A DNA stretch of 22,454 nt from Agathobaculum hominis. Its GTDB lineage: Bacteria > Bacillota > Clostridia > Oscillospirales > Butyricicoccaceae. The position numbers and the translations under genes are program-made. Location of the stretch: contig NZ_JACOPK010000015.1 of the NCBI RefSeq assembly GCF_014288055.1, forward strand, positions 1 to 22,454, given 5' to 3'. The notes beneath the pieces were generated by a model that saw nothing but the letters and a program-made list of their open reading frames with translations, searched no databases and was not told the origin of the DNA. Positions 6,943-15,540 of the stretch are shown in pieces (position 1 is the stretch's first letter; each line of letters begins with the position of its first letter).

Positions 6943-7641
6943 ATGAAACTCGAACAAATCCTTGCGTTTCTCAGACAGCTTCGCCGTCTGCCTGCCGTCT
7001 ATTACATCGGCGGCAGCGAAATCCTTCCTCCGCCTCTGCCGCCCGAGGAGGAGGCCGCCGCGGCCGCAGCCTGTCAGGCCGGTGACGAAGGCGCACGCCG
7101 CACGCTCATCGAGCACAATCTCCGTCTTGTCGTTTTTCTCGCGCGCAAGTTCGAATCGAGCGGCGTGGGCACGGAGGATCTGATCTCGATCGGCACGATC
7201 GGTCTCATCAAGGCGGTCAGCACCTACCGCAGCGACCGCAAGGTCAAGCTCGCCACCTACGCCTCGCGCTGCATCGAGAACGAGATCCTGATGTATCTGC
7301 GCAAGATCGCCGGGCGCCGCACCGAGGTCTCATTCGACGAGCCGCTGTCTTCGGATTGGGACGGGAACGAACTGCTGCTCTCGGACATCCTCGGCACCGA
7401 GCCGGACAGCGTCATGCGCCCGCTCGAGGACGATGTCGACCGTGCGCTGCTGCTGCGCGCGCTTTCCCGGTTGCCGCCGCGCGAGCGGCAGATCATCTCC
7501 ATGCGCTTCGGCATCGACCTGCCCGAGGCCATGACGCAGAAGGAGGTCGCCGACCGCCTCGGCATCTCGCAAAGCTATATCTCCCGTCTTGAAAAGCGCA
7601 TCATCGCGAAAATGCGCCGGGATATCGTCTCGCAGATCTAA
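6943..7641 (+). CDS. sigE: RNA polymerase sporulation sigma factor SigE (pro-form)
   Basis: A 232-aa early mother-cell sigma factor. Region 2 shows NLRLVVFLARKFE, DLISIGTIGLIKAV and KLATYASRCIENEILMYLR; region 4 ends in the helix-turn-helix TQKEVADRLGISQSYISRLE. The pro-sequence is about 19 residues before YYIGGSE, the segment at which SigE is normally cut by SpoIIGA; this is shorter than the roughly 27 residues of Bacillus subtilis. The start is the ATG at 6943 with AAGGGAG upstream; an alternative in-frame start at 6922 would overlap spoIIGA. All conserved regions are intact, so early sporulation control appears functional. The usual downstream partner sigG is not present; repeat DNA follows instead. 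Confidence 0.95.
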   Translation: MKLEQILAFLRQLRRLPAVYYIGGSEILPPPLPPEEEAAAAAACQAGDEGARRTLIEHNLRLVVFLARKFESSGVGTEDLISIGTIGLIKAVSTYRSDRKVKLATYASRCIENEILMYLRKIAGRRTEVSFDEPLSSDWDGNELLLSDILGTEPDSVMRPLEDDVDRALLLRALSRLPPRERQIISMRFGIDLPEAMTQKEVADRLGISQSYISRLEKRIIAKMRRDIVSQI

Positions 7642-7669
7642 TGAACATATTGAAACAAGTCTATTTTCA

Positions 7670-7886
7670 GCAGCCGCGCGGCAGCGCGCATAAAAAGCGT
7701 TTGCCGCGCAAACGCATGAGCCCGTAGGCCTCTATCCTCAAAAATATTCAATGAGAGCAACCGGGGACATGCGCCTCGGTTTTCATACTTCTGGCGGTAG
7801 AAAGTTTCCGAACGGGAACTTTCTACCGCCCTGTGTTCTGCGAAGTCAGAACACATCTTGTCGGCAAAACCGCTGGTTTTGCGACA
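7670..7886 (-). repeat. Multi-hairpin intergenic repeat, copy 2 (inverted relative to copy 1)
   Basis: Read on the minus strand from 7886 it has hairpin A (7859-7886, TGTCGCAAAACC / GGTTTTGCCGACA), hairpin B (7832-7855, TGTGTTCTG / CAGAACACA), hairpin C (7793-7830, a 17-bp stem with a four-base loop), then a roughly 75-base insertion relative to copy 1, a GCGTTTGC/GCAAACGC hairpin (7697-7715) and the GC-rich core (7670-7691), which matches copy 1 at 21 of 22 positions. It begins six bases after the ATP operon terminator. Hairpin A differs from copy 1 by paired, compensating changes. Half of hairpin C (GAAAGTTCCC) is all that copy 1 retains. Confidence 0.75.
7759..7784 (+). terminator. Possible weak terminator for sigE
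   Basis: AACCGGGG (7759-7766) pairs with CCTCGGTT (7774-7781, one G-U pair) around a seven-base loop and runs into TTTT. The U-run is short, so termination would be partial. It lies in the part of repeat copy 2 that copy 1 lacks. Confidence 0.35.
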
Positions 7887-7891
7887 GATAT

Positions 7892-7925
7892 AAAAGTCCC
7901 CTGAGATTGCTCCCAGAGGACTTTT
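7892..7925 (-). terminator. Terminator of the ATP synthase operon
   Basis: On the minus-strand RNA a 12-bp stem (7914-7925 with 7892-7903, one G-U pair) with a ten-base loop ends in UUUU, eight bases after the atpC stop. The plus-strand reading also has six T but an internal mismatch, so it may also catch transcripts from sigE. Confidence 0.85.
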
Positions 7926-7932
7926 TTCATGT

Positions 7933-8334
7933 TTACTTGTCGCCTGCAATACGGATACGGTTCAGCGCCTTTTTCAGCTTGACCTGAGCCACCTCGTATT
8001 CGCGCTCGCTCTCCTTTTTCTGGATCGCGGCGCGCGCACGCTCCGCTGCACTGTTTGCTCGGTTGACGTCGATCTCGTCCGCCCATTCGCACGTGCGTGC
8101 GAGGATGGTCGTGCCCTCCTTCGTCACGTCGACAAAGCCGCCCGCAATAGCCGCGATGCGCTTTTCACCGTTCTGAATGATGGTCAGCGCGCCGATGCCG
8201 AGAGCGGCGATATACGGCACATGATTCGGCAGAATGCCGACGTCGCCCTGCGAGGTGCGCACGACGATGCGGTCTACATCGCCCTCGAAAAAGCAATGGT
8301 CGATCGTCATCACCTTGAGAGGAAAGGTAGCCAT
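7933..8334 (-). CDS. atpC: F-type ATP synthase subunit epsilon
   Basis: A 133-aa subunit of the central stalk that couples rotor to catalytic head and can inhibit ATP hydrolysis. The N-terminal beta-sandwich shows GDVGILPNHVPYIAALGIG, the usual epsilon signature, followed by a two-helix C-terminal domain (VNRANSAAERARAAIQ and onward) ending KKALNRIRI. The ATG at 8334 lies one base after the atpD stop, with AAGGGGG inside the atpD end; the longer open frame is an atpD shadow. It is the last gene of the operon. Confidence 0.95.
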   Translation of the reverse strand: MATFPLKVMTIDHCFFEGDVDRIVVRTSQGDVGILPNHVPYIAALGIGALTIIQNGEKRIAAIAGGFVDVTKEGTTILARTCEWADEIDVNRANSAAERARAAIQKKESEREYEVAQVKLKKALNRIRIAGDK

Positions 8335-8335
8335 A

Positions 8336-9733
8336 TTATGCCCCCTTCTTAGCCTTCTCCACGACTTCGTCGATGGTGCCGGCGAACAGGAACGCCGACT
8401 CCGGCAGGTCGTCATGCTTGCCGTCGAGGATCTCGCGGAAGCCGCGGATGGTCTCCGCAACCGGAACGTACTTGCCGGGCATGCCGGTGAACTGCTCTGC
8501 GACCGAGAACGGCTGCGAGAGGAAGTTCTGGATCTTGCGCGCACGGGCTACCGTCAGCTTGTCTTCGTCGGAAAGCTCGTCCATGCCGAGGATGGCGATG
8601 ATGTCCTGCAGATCCTTGTACTTCTGAAGGATCGACTGAACGGTACGCGCGACCTCATAATGCTCCGTGCCGACAACATCCGCGGTCAGAATACGCGAGG
8701 ACGAGTCGAGCGGATCGACGGCCGGATAAATACCCATCGACGCGATGTCACGCGAAAGAACGACCTTTGCGTCCAGATGCGAGAACGTGGTCGCCGGCGC
8801 CGGGTCGGTCAGGTCGTCCGCAGGCACGTAGACCGCCTGTACGGACGTGATCGAGCCCTTCTTGGTCGAGGTGATTCGCTCCTGCAGCGCGCCCATCTCG
8901 GTCGCGAGGGTCGGCTGGTAGCCTACGGCGCTCGGCATGCGGCCGAGCAGCGCGGATACCTCGGAACCGGCCTGCGTGAAGCGGAAGATGTTGTCGATAA
9001 ACAGCAGCACGTCCTGACCCTCGACGTCGCGGAAATACTCCGCCATCGTCAGACCGGACAGCGCAACGCGCATACGTGCTCCGGGAGGCTCGTTCATCTG
9101 GCCGTAGACCAGAGCGGTCTTGTTGATAACGCCGGACTCCTGCATTTCGTTGTACAGGTCGTTGCCCTCACGGGTACGCTCGCCTACGCCGGTGAATACC
9201 GAAATACCGCCGTGCTGCTTGGCGATGTTGTTGATCAGCTCCATGATGATGACCGTCTTGCCGACGCCTGCGCCGCCGAACAGACCGATCTTGCCGCCCT
9301 TTGCGAACGGCGCGATCAGATCGACGACCTTGATGCCGGTCTCGAGGATCTCGGTCGTGGACTCCTGCTCCTCATAGGACGGAGCGGGACGATGGATCGG
9401 CCAGCGCTCCTCGCCCTCGACAGCCGGCTTGTTGTCCACCGGCTGGCCGAGCAGGTTGAAGATACGGCCGAGGTTCTTGTCACCGACCGGAACGGTGATC
9501 GGGCCGCCGGTATCGGTTGCCTTCATGCCGCGCATCAGGCCGTCGGTGGACTCCATCGCGATGCAGCGCACGGTATCCTGACCGATATGCTGCGCAACCT
9601 CGACCGTGATGACATGGCCGTTGTTGTCGATCGTGATGGCGTTCAGCAGCTTGGGCAGCGCGTCAGCGGCAAATTTAATGTCAAGCACCGGTCCGGTGAT
9701 CTGGACAACGGTGCCGATATTCTGCTCACTCAT
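8336..9733 (-). CDS. atpD: F-type ATP synthase subunit beta
   Basis: A 465-aa catalytic subunit of F1. It has the Walker A loop GGAGVGKT (about residues 151-158), the following VIIMELI helix, GVGERTREGNDLY with the catalytic Glu, Walker B DVLLFIDNIFRF and the ALLGRMPSAVGYQPTLATEMG segment. Length and sequence are normal. The ATG at 9733 is chosen over an in-frame TTG at 9739 because AAAGGGAG is correctly spaced for the ATG. A gap of about 80 bases separates it from atpG. Confidence 0.97.
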   Translation of the reverse strand: MSEQNIGTVVQITGPVLDIKFAADALPKLLNAITIDNNGHVITVEVAQHIGQDTVRCIAMESTDGLMRGMKATDTGGPITVPVGDKNLGRIFNLLGQPVDNKPAVEGEERWPIHRPAPSYEEQESTTEILETGIKVVDLIAPFAKGGKIGLFGGAGVGKTVIIMELINNIAKQHGGISVFTGVGERTREGNDLYNEMQESGVINKTALVYGQMNEPPGARMRVALSGLTMAEYFRDVEGQDVLLFIDNIFRFTQAGSEVSALLGRMPSAVGYQPTLATEMGALQERITSTKKGSITSVQAVYVPADDLTDPAPATTFSHLDAKVVLSRDIASMGIYPAVDPLDSSSRILTADVVGTEHYEVARTVQSILQKYKDLQDIIAILGMDELSDEDKLTVARARKIQNFLSQPFSVAEQFTGMPGKYVPVAETIRGFREILDGKHDDLPESAFLFAGTIDEVVEKAKKGA

Positions 9734-9814
9734 TGGCAAAACTCCCTTTGAGAAATCAGAAAGCGGCTCTCAGCAGGCCGCGCGGCCCTCTGCGCTCCGT
9801 TTCTGATTCAGTGA

Positions 9815-10681
9815 TTAAGCTCCTACCTCACCCGAGCCGGCGACGATCTCCGTGATCTCCTGCGTGATCGCTGCCTGACGTGCACGGTTGTAGGACAGGT
9901 TCAGATTTTCGATCATCTCGCCCGCGTTGTCGGACGCAGCCTCCATTGCCATGCGGCGCGCAGACTGCTCGGAGCAGTAGCTTTCGACTACCGCGCCGTA
10001 CAGCACGCCGTACAGATATTCGGGGATCACTGCGTTGAACACCGCCTCCGGCGAGGGATCATACTCGGTCAGCACATGTGCGCCGCCCTTGTCCGCGTTC
10101 TCCTTTCGCTCGAAGCTGACCGGCAGAAGCTGGATGCACTTCGCCTCCTGCTGGAGCGGAGAGACAAATTCGGTGTAGCAGAGGAATACCTCATCTGCCC
10201 TGCCCGAACAGAAGGCCTCGATCAGAGACCCGACGATCTCGTGCGTATCGCTGATGCGCATGGTCTCGGCAACGCCGGGGTAGTCCGCCGCGACCGGCCA
10301 CTGACGCTTGGCATAATGCTCCTGCGCCTTTTTGCCGATCGTGATGACCGAGGCGTTCCTGCCCTCCATCTCGGCGGCGGCCAGCTTGAACACGTTCGAG
10401 TTGTAGCCGCCTGCCAGACCGCGGTCGCCCGCGATGACGATGTACAGGCTGTTCTTTACCTCACGGCGTCGAGTGTAGACCGAGTCGCTGTCGCGCGTGA
10501 CCGAAGCCAGACGCGCAACAGTCTCATACATGGCGTTGAAGTACGGGCGCACGCTCAGGGCGCGCTCCTTTGCGCGGCGCATCTTGGAGGACGCGACCAG
10601 CTCCATCGCCTTTGTGATCTGCATGGTGGACTGCACCGATTTGATACGGCGTTTGATGTCCTTCATGTTTCCGGATGCCAT
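9815..10681 (-). CDS. atpG: F-type ATP synthase subunit gamma
   Basis: A 288-aa rotating shaft of F1. The N-terminal helix reads MKDIKRRIKSVQSTMQITKA and the C-terminal helix ends in LNLSYNRARQAAITQEITEI, the two arms of the coiled coil; between them the conserved GDRGLAGGYN motif is present. GGGAGGGA precedes the ATG at 10681, and atpA ends 23 bases upstream of it. Confidence 0.96.
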   Translation of the reverse strand: MASGNMKDIKRRIKSVQSTMQITKAMELVASSKMRRAKERALSVRPYFNAMYETVARLASVTRDSDSVYTRRREVKNSLYIVIAGDRGLAGGYNSNVFKLAAAEMEGRNASVITIGKKAQEHYAKRQWPVAADYPGVAETMRISDTHEIVGSLIEAFCSGRADEVFLCYTEFVSPLQQEAKCIQLLPVSFERKENADKGGAHVLTEYDPSPEAVFNAVIPEYLYGVLYGAVVESYCSEQSARRMAMEAASDNAGEMIENLNLSYNRARQAAITQEITEIVAGSGEVGA

Positions 10682-10704
10682 TGTTCAGTCCCTCCCTGCT
10701 GTTT

Positions 10705-12210
<1,506 letters not shown>

Positions 12211-12226
12211 AAAGTCACCTACTTCC

Positions 12227-12769
12227 TTACGCAATGGTATTGGTCAGCCGTGCGGCGATCTCGCTGAGGCGAGTGCGCAGGCTCGTGTCGAACTGCTCGT
12301 TGTTCACCTTGACAACGATGCCGCCGATGATCTCGGGATCGACCGACGTTTCGAGCACGACCTGCCTGCCGGTGACGGCCTGCATTTTGTTCTTCAGCCT
12401 GTCGCGCAGCGCGTCGCTCATCGGCACAGCCGTGACGGCGCAGACCTCCGCGATGTTGTTTTCGAAATAATACTGCTCCTTATACGCCTCGCGCATCTCG
12501 TGGATGAGGCCGATACGGCCCTTCTCGGTCGTGAGCATGAGGAAATTCAGCACAAACGGCCGGATCTTCCCCTCGAATACCGTTTTGAGTACATTCTGCT
12601 TGTCCTCAAACGCGATGGAGGGGGTGGTGAGCAGTTTGAGGAAATCGGGGTTTTCGCGGAACGCGCCGCAGACGGCGGTCAGCTCCTCGAGATACTCCTT
12701 TTCCTGTTTTTCGTCCTTTGCGACCTCGTAAAGGCTCTGCGCATAACGTTCGCTTACAATATCAGCCAT
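12227..12769 (-). CDS. atpH: F-type ATP synthase subunit delta
   Basis: A 180-aa peripheral stalk subunit (OSCP type) that ties the b-subunit stalk to the top of F1. It begins with the family's helical domain (SERYAQSLYEVAKDE) and ends with the conserved strand segment DPEIIGGIVVKVNNEQFDTSLRTRL. Its start lies six bases after the atpF stop, implying coupled translation. Confidence 0.94.
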   Translation of the reverse strand: MADIVSERYAQSLYEVAKDEKQEKEYLEELTAVCGAFRENPDFLKLLTTPSIAFEDKQNVLKTVFEGKIRPFVLNFLMLTTEKGRIGLIHEMREAYKEQYYFENNIAEVCAVTAVPMSDALRDRLKNKMQAVTGRQVVLETSVDPEIIGGIVVKVNNEQFDTSLRTRLSEIAARLTNTIA

Positions 12770-12775
12770 GCGCGA

Positions 12776-13279
12776 TCACCCTACCTTGTCGATGAATTCT
12801 TCGATGAAACGCTCGTGGTCGGCCTCCTTGACGTCGCGCTCGACGACCTTGGACGCGATCATGACGGACAGGCTCGCGACCTCGTCCTTCAGCTCGTTCA
12901 TGGCCTTCTTGCGCTCCTGCTCGATGGTGGTCTCGGCCTTCTTCATCATAGCGGCAGCCTGCTGCGAGGACTCCTTGAGGATCTCCTCGCTGCGCACGGT
13001 CGCGCGGCGGGTAGCGGAGCCGACGATCTCGGCCGCCTCCTCCTTCGCCTTCGAGAGACGCTCGGTGTATTCCGTGCGCTTCTGTTCCGCCTCGGTCTGT
13101 GCCTGCTCGGCGGCGGAGTAAATGGTCTTTACCTCCTCCTCACGCTGAGCGAGCATTTTGCGGACCGGCTTGAACAGGAACTTCTTGATGATCGCAAACG
13201 TGATGAGCGTATTGCACATCGTCACGAGAATCTCCCACCAGCCGATGCTGACAAAAGCCTCGTAAATTGCCTGTTGCAC
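12776..13279 (-). CDS. atpF: F-type ATP synthase subunit b
   Basis: A 167-aa peripheral stalk subunit. One N-terminal membrane helix (about residues 14-33, ILVTMCNTLITFAIIKKFLF) is followed by KPVRKML and a long charged coiled coil rich in Glu, Lys and Ala. Translation starts at a GTG (13279) with GGAGG six bases upstream. The gap to atpE holds small hairpins. Confidence 0.94.
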   Translation of the reverse strand: MQQAIYEAFVSIGWWEILVTMCNTLITFAIIKKFLFKPVRKMLAQREEEVKTIYSAAEQAQTEAEQKRTEYTERLSKAKEEAAEIVGSATRRATVRSEEILKESSQQAAAMMKKAETTIEQERKKAMNELKDEVASLSVMIASKVVERDVKEADHERFIEEFIDKVG

Positions 13280-13326
13280 AGGTTTACCTCCTTCCCGAAC
13301 GGAAGTATTCTCCGTTTCGTTTCAAT

Positions 13327-13345
13327 GCACAGCGATGCACTGTGC
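13327..13345 (-). promoter_or_regulatory. Hairpin between atpE and atpF
   Basis: GCACAG (13327-13332) and CTGTGC (13340-13345) form a six-bp stem in the atpE-atpF gap; a second imperfect stem (13345-13353 with 13365-13373) overlaps the atpE stop. No U-run follows, so this is not a terminator. A role in mRNA processing or stability is possible but unproven. Confidence 0.35.
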
Positions 13346-13363
13346 CGGTTCTGTCTGCACCGA

Positions 13364-13621
13364 TCAGAACTGGCTGACGAACGGGTTGGCAAACAGCAGG
13401 ATCAGCGCAATAACGAGCGCGTAAATACCGGTGGACTCTGCCATTGCGATACCAAGGATCATGGTACGGGTGATATCGCCCTGTGCCTCGGGCTGACGGC
13501 CAATCGCGGAGCAGGCCTGACCTGCTGCATAACCCTCGCCGATACCAGGGCCGAGGCCGGCGATCATCGCCATGCCTGCACCCAGAGCGGACATACCTGC
13601 TACGAATGCTTTGGGATCCAT
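13364..13621 (-). CDS. atpE: F-type ATP synthase subunit c, two-carboxylate (Na+-type) site
   Basis: An 85-aa two-helix hairpin subunit that forms the membrane rotor ring. The ion site in helix 2 is AESTGIY (Glu62, Ser63, Thr64, Tyr67), the Na+-coordinating pattern known from Na+ ATP synthases. In helix 1 the segment GPGIGEGYAAG has Glu29 where the classical Na+ ring of Ilyobacter tartaricus has Gln32. A Glu pair at these two positions is the two-carboxylate motif described for Fusobacterium nucleatum. The loop GRQPEAQGD is normal. The ring stoichiometry cannot be told from sequence. Translation starts at the ATG at 13621. Confidence 0.96.
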   Translation of the reverse strand: MDPKAFVAGMSALGAGMAMIAGLGPGIGEGYAAGQACSAIGRQPEAQGDITRTMILGIAMAESTGIYALVIALILLFANPFVSQF

Positions 13622-13680
13622 ACTTTTATTCCTCCTGAAATGATTTTCGTTCAGATTTTTGTGGTTGGTTCAGCTTTTTC

Positions 13681-14397
13681 TCAGCTGCCGCGTGCGTCTC
13701 CGACGTATGCCATGGTCAGCATACTGAAAATGAACGCCTGCATGCAGGCTGTGAAGCAGTCAAAATACAGCGACAGAACGCCCGGAAGGCCGATCTGAAG
13801 CAGCGGAACGGGCAGGAAGCCCAGAACCGCGTTCGACAGGACCTTGAGCGCGCCCATGATAAGGGTCGTGATGACCAGGCCGCCTGCCATGTTGCCGAAG
13901 TGACGGAACGACATGGAGACCGGGGTCGCGATCTCGCTCAGGACGTTCAGAGGCGCCATGACGAAGATCGGCTCGAGGAAGCCCTTGAGGTAGCCCTTGA
14001 TGCCACCGAACTTGATCTTGTTATAGGTGATGAGTATAAACGTAATGATCGCCCAGCCGAGCGTCGTGTTCAGGTCTGCGGTCGTAGAACGCATCCAGAA
14101 CAGGCTGGCCAGCGAGCCGAACAGCGAGCTCATCATGAGCGTCATGATGTAGGGCGAGAACGCTCTGCATCCCTCTCCCATCGTGCTGTCTACCAGACCG
14201 TCGATCATGAGCACCGCCTTCTCCGCGAGGGCCTGCTTGCCCTTCGGGATCTTTTCCATGCGGCGCGTCAGAAAGATGCACAGGAAGAGGATGAATGCCA
14301 TGATGATCCACGAGTTCCTCATGGTCTCGGTGATCGGCAGGCTGGTGTTGCCGAACAGATAACCCAGTATTTCAGGGCCGTTTATTGCAACATTCAC
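13681..14397 (-). CDS. atpB: F-type ATP synthase subunit a
   Basis: A 238-aa membrane stator subunit that forms the ion half-channels against the c-ring. The essential Arg is in SMSFRHFGNMAGG, and the last helices contain FIFSMLTMAYVGDA, the conserved end of the protein. Translation starts at a GTG (14397) with GGAGG seven bases upstream; the nearby ATG at 14393 is out of frame. There are about five to six membrane segments. Confidence 0.95.
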   Translation of the reverse strand: MNVAINGPEILGYLFGNTSLPITETMRNSWIIMAFILFLCIFLTRRMEKIPKGKQALAEKAVLMIDGLVDSTMGEGCRAFSPYIMTLMMSSLFGSLASLFWMRSTTADLNTTLGWAIITFILITYNKIKFGGIKGYLKGFLEPIFVMAPLNVLSEIATPVSMSFRHFGNMAGGLVITTLIMGALKVLSNAVLGFLPVPLLQIGLPGVLSLYFDCFTACMQAFIFSMLTMAYVGDARGS

Positions 14398-14425
14398 CGC
14401 CTAACCTCCTTTCCTTTGGAGTGCG

Positions 14426-14836
14426 TCAGATGCCGTTTTCCTCTCCGCCCTTTCGCGCGGAGGGGCGCACCTGCTGCCAGAGAAGAATGACCTTCGGGAA
14501 GAAGAGCGGCAGGATCGCCGCAAGCGGCTGGAGCTGCGGCAGCCTGATCGCCGCAAAGACCGCCGCGCCGGTGAGCAGATAGCGGAAAAAATATCCGCGC
14601 CGTACAATACGAGTGCCCTGTGCCGGCGGAAACAGAACGGCTCTTGCCGCGCTCCGTCCGATCATGGCAAAAAGAAGGATCGAGTACGCCGTGCCCGCGA
14701 GCAGGCTGACGCCTGTCCGCAGAGGCTCGAAGCCTGCGAGCAGCAGGATGCCGAACGCAATGAGTGCGAGCGGCGCCATGCCGCGCGCGAGACGCGCGGT
14801 CTCTTCACGGACGATCTCATATCCCTTCAATGCCAT
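14426..14836 (-). CDS. atpI: ATP synthase subunit I-like membrane protein
   Basis: A 136-aa protein with four predicted hydrophobic segments, placed between atpZ and atpB where subunit I is found in Firmicutes. AtpI proteins help assemble the c-ring and, with AtpZ, have been linked to divalent cation transport. Sequence conservation in this family is weak, so the call rests on topology, size and position. The ATG at 14836 has GGAG unusually close and overlaps the atpZ end by ten bases. Confidence 0.75.
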   Translation of the reverse strand: MALKGYEIVREETARLARGMAPLALIAFGILLLAGFEPLRTGVSLLAGTAYSILLFAMIGRSAARAVLFPPAQGTRIVRRGYFFRYLLTGAAVFAAIRLPQLQPLAAILPLFFPKVILLWQQVRPSARKGGEENGI

Positions 14837-15090
14837 TTCTCCTTTCGTTCACTTTCTCTGGCCTTGCGCTCGGTCAGTCTGAGGAAATCCCGCAGACTGC
14901 ATGCTGCCACTGCAATGCCGAGCACGATGCCGATGATCACGGTGCCGTTGCCGAGTGCGAAGCGGCGTTTGAGCCACAGCGCGGCAAAACAGCAGAGGAT
15001 CGGCGGCGTGACCACCGATACGCCTACCTGCGTAAAATAGATGAGGTAGCGCAGCACGCTCCAGTGGTTTTGCTTTTTCGTCAACGGCAT
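14827..15090 (-). CDS. atpZ: AtpZ/AtpI-like ATP synthase accessory protein
   Basis: An 87-aa protein with two membrane segments and a charged C-terminus (LRLTERKARESERKE), the first gene of the ATP synthase operon, consistent with the F0F1-ATPase subunit (ATPase gene 1) family. The ATG at 15090 is preferred over a GTG at 15129 because AGGGGGA lies just before it. It sits about 90 bases after the operon's promoter. Confidence 0.7.
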   Translation of the reverse strand: MPLTKKQNHWSVLRYLIYFTQVGVSVVTPPILCCFAALWLKRRFALGNGTVIIGIVLGIAVAACSLRDFLRLTERKARESERKEKWH

Positions 15091-15184
15091 TCCCCCTGTT
15101 GTTCTGATAAATTTTGATATACTGAGCACAATTTGTGTCTATTGTGATTTCTGCAAACTGTCCTCTCTCCCAGATATCATCCCT

Positions 15185-15212
15185 ATTATACCTAATGCAC
15201 TCAAAATGTGAA
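15185..15212 (-). promoter_or_regulatory. Promoter of the ATP synthase operon
   Basis: Minus strand: TTCACA (15207-15212), a 16-base spacer and a perfect TATAAT (15185-15190). Immediately upstream, 15217-15250 is made almost only of A and T tracts and resembles an UP element, suiting a highly expressed operon. The stretch 15251-15440 beyond it holds no gene that I can support, only a TTTCTCA/TGAGAAA inverted repeat at 15421-15437. Confidence 0.8.
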
Positions 15213-15447
15213 AGCCTTTTCATCAAAATTTTATAAAAAAATTTTTGTCCCCTTTTGTCGTCATGGGCGTTTTGCACAAATCAAATGTTATTTTTATATG
15301 TATTCTGCTGTTTTTCCTGTGCAAGAGTACCATAATATCATGCGTATGCGAATTTTCGTCCGCAATCGTTTGCGGTCTCACCGCATCCGACGCCGGTCCG
15401 GCCTTCTGCGGCCTGCTATCTTTCTCATTCTGAGAAATCCGTGCATG

Positions 15448-15474
15448 AAAAAAGCGCGTCTGTTATCACGCGCT
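15448..15474 (-). terminator. Second (distal) terminator behind the P-loop gene
   Basis: On the minus strand AGCGCGT pairs with ACGCGCT over an eight-base loop and is followed by six T in total. It lies about 20 bases beyond the first terminator, so the two act in tandem and insulate the ATP synthase promoter. Confidence 0.75.
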
Positions 15475-15493
15475 CAGTCTGTCCGGATAAAAT

Positions 15494-15525
15494 AAAAAGC
15501 AGCAAGCCCAGGCTCACTGCTTTTT
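15494..15525 (-). terminator. Terminator of the P-loop gene
   Basis: A nine-bp outer stem (AAAAAGCAG / CTGCTTTTT) is extended by an inner GC stem with G-U pairs. It works in both directions and begins 16 bases after the stop of the P-loop gene. Confidence 0.85.
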
Positions 15526-15540
15526 ATAAGTAAAATCAGA

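Noticed and set aside
7793..7830. 17-bp hairpin downstream of sigE as a sigE terminator
   Set aside because: The stem is strong but no T-run follows on either strand; it is better explained as hairpin C of the repeat.
7638..7949. 103-aa minus-strand frame behind atpC
   Set aside because: It translates the repeat hairpins and the atp terminator and overlaps the end of atpC.
15208..15495. Two small plus-strand frames (95 and 62 aa) in the gap behind the atp promoter
   Set aside because: No ribosome sites, overlapping each other, and they read through the UP-like AT tracts and a terminator.
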